Source of the DNA: Prevotella sp.
Lineage (GTDB): Bacteria > Bacteroidota > Bacteroidia > Bacteroidales > Bacteroidaceae
Assembly: GCA_017965725.1 (NCBI GenBank)
Contig: JAGCPK010000038.1
Span: forward strand, 1-39,120
Direction: 5' to 3'
DNA length: 39,120 nt
The notes under the pieces were generated by a model. That model made no database searches and was not told the DNA's origin. It was given only the letters and a program-made list of their open reading frames with translations. The position numbers and the translations under genes are program-made. Each line of letters opens with the position of its first letter. Within the stretch, counting starts at the first letter, position 1. Positions 22,995 to 30,421 of the stretch are shown here, piece after piece.

Positions 22995-24851
22995 GAAGTG
23001 GAGGCTTACGCCGCCCATGAAGGTGGCGCGGGGCATCGGGTAACCGAGATTGATCTCATATTTTTGAGCCAGAAGATTCTCACCGCGTACCCAGAGGCTG
23101 AGGGCTTTTGTGGCGGCATAGGTCACGCTGGCATTGAGCAGCCAGAAGTTCTCCTTTGTCTCATTCTCACCCACAGTGGTGTAGAGGTTTTCAACATGCA
23201 TCAGTCCCAGGGTGGCAAACCACTTGTCCTGATGATAATCCATGCCGACATAGCCAGTACTCTCAGGGGCTGCGACAATCTTGTTCTTCATGTGCAGATA
23301 TGCCGAGTTGGCTCTGATGCTGAAGTGGTTATCAATGGGATATTTCGCTTCCGCCTCGAAGCCCCAGTTCTCAATCTCGCCTGTGTTGACATTCTGGCGG
23401 TTCACGGTCTGGATCATGTTATCACCCTTGATATAAAAGAGGTTGAGGCCATAGGTGAACCCATCGTTCGTGCGATGGCGCCACGATAGTTCGTAGTTCC
23501 AGAGACGTTCGGGCTCCAGATCGGTGTTCGAGGGGGGATAGAGATACATCTCACGCATCGTTGGGTTGCGGAAACCTTTGCTTACCATCGCCTTGATTTC
23601 ACCAGTCTCGATAGGACGGATCACAAGACCGGCCTGAGGAATCCACTCCGAACCCGTGATGTTGTGGTGGTCGAAACGGATACCAGCATCAATCGTGAGC
23701 CACGACAGCAGGTCCTGACGGATATCTACATAGCCTGCTATCTCGTTACGGTATGACTTGCCGTTCTGCTTGTTCGGCGTATCGAGTATTTCTCCTGTAG
23801 CCTTCGACGTGTAATAGGCGTTGCCGTAGATATGCATATAATCGACACCGACGGTGAGACGGTTACCCTCAAACAGTTGGGCACTCTGATACCATGATAC
23901 ACCTGTCAGCGCATCCTTCGAACGGAAATACCGCTGTGTGGGCTGGGCAGGGTCGGCTGTGCCGTCGTCAATCTTATGACGTCCGAAATTTGAATAGACG
24001 CTCAGTGCACCACTGGTGCGGTTATAGTGGTTCTCGATAGCGGCAGAGACAACACCACGCGTAATCCACTGGTCGGCATCGTAGAGTGGCGATGTCTCGG
24101 CACCGGGATACGAGGCGTTGAAGCGGGTGATATTCGCATCAATATAAGCATTCCAGTGGTCGTTGAAATCGTAGCCCAGTTTCAGATAGCCGCCATACTG
24201 CTCGAAGCCCATGCGGGGACGGTGGTTGTCGGTGCGGCCATATTGTGCGGCAATGGTACTGCTGAACTTGCCGCTACGGATCTGATTAGATGCTTCCGCC
24301 TGAACGGTTCCGTAACTGCCTGCACCAAGGTCAATGGTGGTTTTTACGCCGTCCTGATGCATCGAGCGCGTCACGATGTTCAGTACGCCACCCATAGCAT
24401 TACTGCCGTAGAGTACTGATGCCGGACCGCGAAGCACCTCCACACGTTCAGCCATCAGTGTTTGGTAACTGTCGCTAATGGGATGGCCGTAGATGCCCTG
24501 ATACTGCGGATGACCGTCGATGAGTACCATCAACTGACCCGCGCCGCCCGTGATACCACGCAGGTTGATGCCGCCTGCCGCACCCGTCGATACACCGTAG
24601 CCCATAATCGAGCGCGACGTGACAAAAAGTCCTGGCACTTCGCGCATCACCGTGGGCAGCACACTGGTCTGGTGTTCTGCCGTCAGCATGTCGCGACCAA
24701 TCACGTTTACCGTCATCGGCAGGTGGCGCACATCGGTGGCGCTGCGCGTTCCAGTTACTACAACTTCCTGCAGTGACAGCGAGTCGGCAGTCTCTGCCTG
24801 TGTCATACTGGTGCCCAGAGCACACAGAGTCATGAGAATGATTCTTTTCAT
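22992..24851 (-). CDS. TonB-dependent receptor
   Basis: This 619-residue receptor has a signal peptide (MKRIILMTLCALGTSMTQA) and a plug with LQEVVVTGTRSATDVRHLPMTV, a Gly-rich INLRGITGGAGQLMVLIDGHPQYQG, and RVEVLRGPASVLYGSNAMGGVLNIVTR. Its barrel ends in ATFMGGVSLHF, with the terminal Phe expected for BAM insertion. The short plug without a carboxypeptidase-like domain places it with siderophore/vitamin-type receptors and not with SusC polysaccharide importers. The following S-component gene suggests a vitamin or cofactor as cargo (inference). It is downstream of the 988-residue barrel protein with a 30-bp gap. Confidence 0.92.
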   Translation of the reverse strand: MKRIILMTLCALGTSMTQAETADSLSLQEVVVTGTRSATDVRHLPMTVNVIGRDMLTAEHQTSVLPTVMREVPGLFVTSRSIMGYGVSTGAAGGINLRGITGGAGQLMVLIDGHPQYQGIYGHPISDSYQTLMAERVEVLRGPASVLYGSNAMGGVLNIVTRSMHQDGVKTTIDLGAGSYGTVQAEASNQIRSGKFSSTIAAQYGRTDNHRPRMGFEQYGGYLKLGYDFNDHWNAYIDANITRFNASYPGAETSPLYDADQWITRGVVSAAIENHYNRTSGALSVYSNFGRHKIDDGTADPAQPTQRYFRSKDALTGVSWYQSAQLFEGNRLTVGVDYMHIYGNAYYTSKATGEILDTPNKQNGKSYRNEIAGYVDIRQDLLSWLTIDAGIRFDHHNITGSEWIPQAGLVIRPIETGEIKAMVSKGFRNPTMREMYLYPPSNTDLEPERLWNYELSWRHRTNDGFTYGLNLFYIKGDNMIQTVNRQNVNTGEIENWGFEAEAKYPIDNHFSIRANSAYLHMKNKIVAAPESTGYVGMDYHQDKWFATLGLMHVENLYTTVGENETKENFWLLNASVTYAATKALSLWVRGENLLAQKYEINLGYPMPRATFMGGVSLHF

Positions 24852-24881
24852 ATCCTTTATACTTTTTGTGTTGATTTTGTT

Positions 24882-27848
24882 CTATCTTCTGCCGCCGCGA
24901 TTACCGCCACCTGCTCCGCCAAATCCGCCACCGCCACGATTACCGCCACGATTGCCGCCACCGTTGTTGTTACCCCAGGTCTTGTCGTAATGGCCCTCGG
25001 TATCGACCTTGCCGCCGAACATGTTCAGGCGGTAGCGCACGTGCAGCATGGCGTACGAGTTGATGCTGTTGTAGCGGGTATCGCTGCGACCTGTAGCACC
25101 CACCCAGCGGTTGTAGTTCGACTGCTGCTGTAGGAGGTCGTAGAAGTTGAGGGCCACGACGAGTGTCTTGCTCTTGAGGAAGGTCTGGGATATCTGGCCG
25201 TTCCAGATGAGTTCGTTGGTGTTCGACGACGGGTCGTTGTATCCGCGGCGCGAGTTCTCGTGTATGTTGGTACTGATCTCCATGCCGAAGGGCAGGCGCA
25301 CGATGGCCTGTCCGCCGTAGTTGAACTGCCATGTGTCGAGGTTGGCGGTGGGCTGCAGTTCGTTGCGCGAGTGCTGATAGTTCACCCAGCCGTCGAGTGT
25401 CACCTCGAGCCAGTCGTTGCGGTAACTCAGGTTGAGGCGCTCGCTGACATTGTACGAGCGGGTGGTGTTTTTCTCAGCATCGGCCTTCTGCTGGGCCACG
25501 TAACTCACGTAGTTGTTGTATCTGACGCGGGTGTCGGTGCCAATGTTCCAGTGGGCGGTGGTGTCGATGGCAGTATTGAAGGTCAGCCCACTGTTAATAT
25601 TCCAGTTGCCGTTGATATTCTCAGGCCTTGAGACACTTCCGCCTGTCTCGGGGTCGTAGCGCACCATGTTCGATATCGAATTGCGGATATGGCGGTAGTT
25701 GGCGTAGAGTACGATGCTACGCTTGTAGCGCTGGATGTAGTTGTTGTAATAGACGTTGAGCGAGTTGGTGAACTGCGGCTTCAGTCCGGGGTTACCCTCG
25801 GTGATGTAGAGTGGGTTGGAGTCGTCGCGGATGTCGAGCAACTGCGTGATGTCGGGCTGACGGGTGTCGCCGCGGTACTGCACGCGGATGGAGTGCTGGT
25901 CGGTGAACTTGTAGCGGAAGTCAAGTGTTGGCGTCATGTTTGTGACATTACGGATGGTATCGACGTAGCGATTGCGGTAGTCCTGAATATAGTTGGAGTG
26001 TTGCGGCTGCACGTGGATACCGACGTTGTACTCGTACTTCTCCTGATAGTAGCGCAGCATCAGACGGATGTTATGGGTGTAGTTCTTGTACTCGGAGTAA
26101 CGGCTGAGGCTCCTGTCGAGGTAACTGTCCATATTGCCGTAAACGGTGCCGAGCCAGGGATCCCACTCGCGGTACTGGGGGATGACGCCCGTGAATGGGT
26201 TCACGTCCATGTGACTGAAGTCGTAGGTCTGGCGGTCACTCTTGTTCTGATTATATCTGAGTTCATAACTGGCCTGCAGGTGGGCGCCCTTCCAGAGCGG
26301 CTCGCTGTAGGTGGCGTTCATCACGTAGCCGCTGTTGTCGGTGGGCGTGGTGTTGTAACGCGCGGTGAAGTAGGTGGAGTCCTGTCCGGTCTGGTTCTTC
26401 ACCTGGAAGAGATGGACCTCGTTGTTCGAGGTGTTCTCCTGCTCGCTATCGCCGATGCTGCCTTCGAAGCGGACGGTGATGTTGCGGCCTCTCGGGTTCA
26501 GACGACGGAAGAGTTGCAGCATACCCCAGGCATTCTTGTTCTTGCCGTACGAGAGACTGGCTTGTCCGTTGCGGTTCACTGCCAGTCCTCTGCTGTTCAT
26601 CTCGGCGATGCCTTCGTCGGCGAGGGGATCGGTCACGTAGAGATACGGGTCGTCGGAGAAGGTGGCAGAGAGGGATGTCTGTCTGCCGTCACTGGTACCG
26701 TAACTGCCGTTGGCGCGCATCAGGATGGTGGTCAGCGTGTCGGGTTTCCACTCGAAGCGCATGTTACCGTTCCAGTTGTTGTTACGCGTGTAGTTGTGCG
26801 AGTTGCTGTTCGAGAAGGTACGGTAGTCCTGACTGTAGAAATTCTCACTGGTGTTCTCGTTGGCATTGTCGCCGTCGCGGTGGTTATAACGGATGTTCAG
26901 GTCGGCCTTCACCTTTTTGCCGTCGTCGTAGTTGAGGTTCAGACCAGCCATCTTGCGGGCGTTCAGTCCTCGGTTGTTCCACCAGCCGGCATTCTCCTCC
27001 TTGTTGTTCAGGTTGCCCATTAACATGATACGGGTCTTGTCCGTAAAACTGCTTCCCATACCGCGTGAGGCGTAACGATGCTCTGTACCGCCGGCAATGT
27101 CGAGGTTGGTCATATAACCGTGGTTCATGCCTTTCTTCACCGTGAAGTCGAGCACGGTCTCCTTTTCGCCGTCCTCGATGCCTGTGATACGGGCCTGGTC
27201 GCTCGACTGGTCGTAGAACTTTACGTTCTGGATGATGTTGATGGGCAGGTTCTTGATGGCTGTCTCGATGTCGCCCAGCATGAACTCCTTACCATCGAGC
27301 AGGATTTTCTTCACTTCCTTGCCGTTGATGGTGATGTTGCCGTCCTCATCGACCTCCGCACCTGGCATACGCTTGATGAGTTCCTCGATGGCGGAGCCTT
27401 CGGGGGTGCGGATGGCCTCGGGGTTAAAGACGAGGGTGTCCTTGCGCACCACGACCTGCGCGGCGCGCCCCACGACAACAGCCTCTTTCAGCATGATGCT
27501 CTCGGGCGACATCAGGAGGCGCCCCAGATCCTGGTTCTGATAGCGGCGGAGGGTGACCTCGCGCTCAATGTTCTGGTAACCGACGGAGGATATCTTCAGT
27601 CGGTAGGTGCCGTTGGACGGGGCCTCGATGATGAAGTTGCCTTTGATGTCGCTGACCGTTCCACCAACAAACACGCTGTCCGTTGCAAGAAACAACTGTA
27701 CAGTGGCCTGTATTATCGGTTCCTTCTGATCAGAGTCGAGCAACTGTCCGCTGATGGTGAGTCGTCTGTTTTCTTCGTTTTCCTCCTGAGCCTTTACGCT
27801 GGTCGCTGCCAGCAACAAAAGGGCAAATAATAATGTAAAATATCGCAT
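24882..27848 (-). CDS. Large outer-membrane beta-barrel protein with carboxypeptidase-like N-terminus
   Basis: This 988-residue protein has a signal peptide (MRYFTLLFALLLLAATSVKA), then a CarboxypepD_reg-like domain (about 28-115, LTISGQLLDSDQKEPIIQATVQLF), a plug-like region (about 120-245, EAVVVGRAAQVVVRKDTLVFNPEAIRT ... LLDGKEFMLGDIETAIKNLP), and a long Tyr/Asn-rich barrel of the outer-membrane protein beta-barrel family. It resembles TonB-dependent transporters but lacks a clear TonB box. The C-terminus does not end in a barrel strand; it is a tail of about 28 residues made of Gly, Asn and Arg. Cargo is unknown. It lies between the truncated sensor and the TonB receptor in the operon. Confidence 0.87.
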   Translation of the reverse strand: MRYFTLLFALLLLAATSVKAQEENEENRRLTISGQLLDSDQKEPIIQATVQLFLATDSVFVGGTVSDIKGNFIIEAPSNGTYRLKISSVGYQNIEREVTLRRYQNQDLGRLLMSPESIMLKEAVVVGRAAQVVVRKDTLVFNPEAIRTPEGSAIEELIKRMPGAEVDEDGNITINGKEVKKILLDGKEFMLGDIETAIKNLPINIIQNVKFYDQSSDQARITGIEDGEKETVLDFTVKKGMNHGYMTNLDIAGGTEHRYASRGMGSSFTDKTRIMLMGNLNNKEENAGWWNNRGLNARKMAGLNLNYDDGKKVKADLNIRYNHRDGDNANENTSENFYSQDYRTFSNSNSHNYTRNNNWNGNMRFEWKPDTLTTILMRANGSYGTSDGRQTSLSATFSDDPYLYVTDPLADEGIAEMNSRGLAVNRNGQASLSYGKNKNAWGMLQLFRRLNPRGRNITVRFEGSIGDSEQENTSNNEVHLFQVKNQTGQDSTYFTARYNTTPTDNSGYVMNATYSEPLWKGAHLQASYELRYNQNKSDRQTYDFSHMDVNPFTGVIPQYREWDPWLGTVYGNMDSYLDRSLSRYSEYKNYTHNIRLMLRYYQEKYEYNVGIHVQPQHSNYIQDYRNRYVDTIRNVTNMTPTLDFRYKFTDQHSIRVQYRGDTRQPDITQLLDIRDDSNPLYITEGNPGLKPQFTNSLNVYYNNYIQRYKRSIVLYANYRHIRNSISNMVRYDPETGGSVSRPENINGNWNINSGLTFNTAIDTTAHWNIGTDTRVRYNNYVSYVAQQKADAEKNTTRSYNVSERLNLSYRNDWLEVTLDGWVNYQHSRNELQPTANLDTWQFNYGGQAIVRLPFGMEISTNIHENSRRGYNDPSSNTNELIWNGQISQTFLKSKTLVVALNFYDLLQQQSNYNRWVGATGRSDTRYNSINSYAMLHVRYRLNMFGGKVDTEGHYDKTWGNNNGGGNRGGNRGGGGFGGAGGGNRGGRR

Positions 27849-27865
27849 AATGTATTTTGAATAAT

Positions 27866-29392
27866 CTATTTCTTCTGTTTGGGTTGACTCTGTGACGACG
27901 AAGTACGAGTCGTCGGTAGAATACTCGTCGTAACAGAGGCTGCCAGCATTCGGGTGAGGTGACTGATGGCCTCGGCACTCGACTTCATGCGAGAGGTGAT
28001 GTCCGTCAATTCATTGTCGGGAATCTCGTGGAACATCCCGGAGAGCACCTGCGTGAAGCCGTTGATGATGTTTAACGGTGTCCGTATCTCGTGGTACATG
28101 TCTCGTATGAAGAGCGTTTTCTTGCGGTTGGTTTCCATTTTGAGTTGATAGGCGGTGGCGAGTTCGTCGTTCTTCTGTTGCAGCTCGTCGTTGACGCGCT
28201 GGATGTCGGCAACGCTCTCGGCAAGCGATTGTTGCATACTGATGAAACTGTTGGTGAGACGGCCCACGCTGTCGCGGCGTGAACTCTCGGGGAGCGACTC
28301 GTCGAAATGACCGTCGGCGATACGACGGACAGCGTGGTCAAGTTGGCTCAGTGGCTGTGCGGCCCGACGCACTGTCTGGTAACAGAAGAGCATGAGCAGC
28401 ATAAGTCCGATGGCGATGATGACCCACACAATGACGAACAGGTGGTCGTAGCGGGCGAATACATCGCTTTCCGGACAGACGATGGCAATGCTCCAGCCGT
28501 TACGTTGAAGCGGACGGTAGAAGATGAAAGCATCGTTGCCGTCAACGGTGGTCTCTGTCATGCCACTGTTTCCTGATATCATGGCCTTGCCCATCGTCTC
28601 GATCTGGTGGCGGGCTTCGGGGGCAGCATCGCTGAAAATGTTCTCGCTGAATAGTTTCGACGTGTCGGGGTGGACAATATAGGTACCGTTGCGGTCGAGC
28701 ATAATGGCCGACGAGTTGGGGTATGGCTTCAGTGCGGTGCATGCCTCGGAGAGCCATTTCAGCGTGAGGCTGGCAGTGATGGAGCCTATATAACGGCCGT
28801 TAGCATCGCGCATAGGACAGCAATAGGAGGTCAGATAATCTGGCGATGAGAGTGTACCCTCGTTATAGTCGTCGTAAGCGTCAACCCAGCAGGCCTTGCC
28901 GAGTGTCCGGGGGGTCTTGTACCACACGGCGTCGAAGTATTCGAACGGTTCTTCGCGCACGGTGGTAATGCTATCAACAGCGGTACTGTCGGTGTCGTCT
29001 GGCCAGTATCGTAGCGAGTAGGCTGAGAAGTAACGCCCCATCTGAGGGAAGAAGTCTGGCTCCATAGAGATGGCAAAACCTGTGAGGAACGGATTCTCCT
29101 TGACCGTTCGGCGCGTGAAGATGAGTAATGAGTCAGGATGGAGGTGGCGTGGTGTGATCTGGGCCATATAGTTGGTCACTGTCTCAGTCTCGTCCATGAT
29201 GCCGTTGATCCGTTCGGCGGTATTGTCAAGCAGTTGTGTAGCACGGTCGATAGCGGCGCGCTGGACATAGCTCTTGCTTCGGTAGAAGAGGTAACCGAAG
29301 AGCAGCGCAAAAGCCACCGTGATGACGAACACGATGGCGAGGCCGAGGCGGAGCGAGAGCCGTCGTTGGATGTATTCGATGAGTCGGTTCAT
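27866..29392 (-). CDS. Cache-HAMP-HisKA sensor lacking a kinase ATPase domain
   Basis: This 508-residue membrane sensor has TM1 (about 16-36), a periplasmic double-Cache-like domain (about 40-312, with YIGSITASLTLKWLSE and HPDTSKLFSE), TM2 (about 317-340), HAMP (about 341-393), a coiled linker, and a HisKA dimerisation domain (about 427-482) with the phospho-acceptor His434 in FIRDMYHEIRTPLN. It then stops after a Thr/Ser-rich tail of about 26 residues. No N, G1 or G2 box of a HATPase domain follows, and the next gene starts 17 bp downstream, so the catalytic domain is absent and not frame-shifted. It cannot phosphorylate itself alone. The GTG/ATG start overlaps the upstream paralogue by 4 bp. 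Confidence 0.9.
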   Translation of the reverse strand: MNRLIEYIQRRLSLRLGLAIVFVITVAFALLFGYLFYRSKSYVQRAAIDRATQLLDNTAERINGIMDETETVTNYMAQITPRHLHPDSLLIFTRRTVKENPFLTGFAISMEPDFFPQMGRYFSAYSLRYWPDDTDSTAVDSITTVREEPFEYFDAVWYKTPRTLGKACWVDAYDDYNEGTLSSPDYLTSYCCPMRDANGRYIGSITASLTLKWLSEACTALKPYPNSSAIMLDRNGTYIVHPDTSKLFSENIFSDAAPEARHQIETMGKAMISGNSGMTETTVDGNDAFIFYRPLQRNGWSIAIVCPESDVFARYDHLFVIVWVIIAIGLMLLMLFCYQTVRRAAQPLSQLDHAVRRIADGHFDESLPESSRRDSVGRLTNSFISMQQSLAESVADIQRVNDELQQKNDELATAYQLKMETNRKKTLFIRDMYHEIRTPLNIINGFTQVLSGMFHEIPDNELTDITSRMKSSAEAISHLTRMLAASVTTSILPTTRTSSSQSQPKQKK

Positions 29393-30414
29393 GTATCGGC
29401 TGGTTCCTTGATGAGTTGATCCAACAATTCCACAATGGTATTGGTACCGTTCGCAATATCCGTTTGCAAGGCGTTCATGTCGGCTTTCGAGAGCGTCGCG
29501 TAGTTGTTGCAGAGATCTTCAGTGTTGCGGCAAACCTGTTCTACCGGTGCTGCCATCTTGGCGGTCATCTTGGTCAGGAACTTCGCCTTCATCGTCTCGT
29601 ATGCCTGTGCTTCGCTATAGGCTGCCTGCAGTTCTGCATTTTGGCGGCTCAGCATCGTCTGTTTCTGCTGCATCTCATCCATATACTCCCTCAGTGAGCG
29701 CTGCATCTTCTTCAGGTTCGACTGCAGGCGCCCCGTCTCATGTTTATGACGTGAGTCAGGGATCGGTGTGTCTAAGTTTCCACCAGCGATGCTCTGCGCT
29801 GCGTCAGCCAACTGGTGAAGCGGCCGTAAGTGGCGCGCAATGACCAGATAGAGCACATAAAGCAATAGCAATACGCCGCCAATGCCCCAGATCAGGAGCA
29901 CTTGATGCATGCGTGAGTATTTGCTGTAAATGTCTTCTGCCGGGCACACCGCTGCTAGACTGTATTGCCACTCACCTACAGGTTGCAAGAAGATAAACAT
30001 CTCGAGATCTTCGTGTGTCAGTTGTCGGTAGCCGCGCTCATTGCCTGTGAGATAGGTGTCGAGTTGACTGCTGTCCCGGCGTGTCACGAAGAGTTGTGCG
30101 TTGGGTAGCGACTGTTGTAGTTTTTCCAGTGAGCCGCTCTCCTCGATGAGTCGCTCAATACGGGAACGGTTCACCCGCAGTTGCTGGTTTTCCAACCGCG
30201 CCGTCATCTCCAATTGCCGCAATGTGTTGTCTATTCTCAATGCCGTATTCTCTAGTGCCTGAAGCGTCGCGTCGATGGTTTCGTCGCGGATGACATCCTC
30301 CGAGAACCGTGCAAGCAAAATGATGACTACCGTGCTGATGACAAGCACAAAACCTGCCACCCACAATGAAAGTTGGGTGGAGAACGACGTGCGTATCTTC
30401 TGCAATGGTGTCAT
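29389..30414 (-). CDS. HAMP sensor with degenerate HisKA (pseudo-kinase paralogue)
   Basis: This 341-residue protein has TM1 (about 16-36), a short periplasmic domain (about 37-165), TM2 (about 170-192), HAMP (about 193-245), a long coiled coil, and a degenerate dimerisation helix pair. FLTKMTAKMAAPV (279-291) aligns without gaps to FIRDMYHEIRTPL of the downstream partner, placing Ala285 at the phospho-acceptor His. No ATPase domain is present. The segment before TM2 is also shared (VCPAEDIYSKY here, VCPESDVFARY there), so the two are paralogues. It overlaps its partner by 4 bp and follows the GH9 gene by 7 bp. It probably forms mixed dimers or clusters with its partner (inference). Confidence 0.88.
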   Translation of the reverse strand: MTPLQKIRTSFSTQLSLWVAGFVLVISTVVIILLARFSEDVIRDETIDATLQALENTALRIDNTLRQLEMTARLENQQLRVNRSRIERLIEESGSLEKLQQSLPNAQLFVTRRDSSQLDTYLTGNERGYRQLTHEDLEMFIFLQPVGEWQYSLAAVCPAEDIYSKYSRMHQVLLIWGIGGVLLLLYVLYLVIARHLRPLHQLADAAQSIAGGNLDTPIPDSRHKHETGRLQSNLKKMQRSLREYMDEMQQKQTMLSRQNAELQAAYSEAQAYETMKAKFLTKMTAKMAAPVEQVCRNTEDLCNNYATLSKADMNALQTDIANGTNTIVELLDQLIKEPADT

Positions 30415-30421
30415 AGGTATT

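Noticed and set aside
25689-27023. 444-codon plus-strand ORF opposite the large barrel gene
   Set aside because: Its product is Val/Gly-rich low complexity, a shadow of the codon pattern of the real minus-strand gene with recognisable domains.
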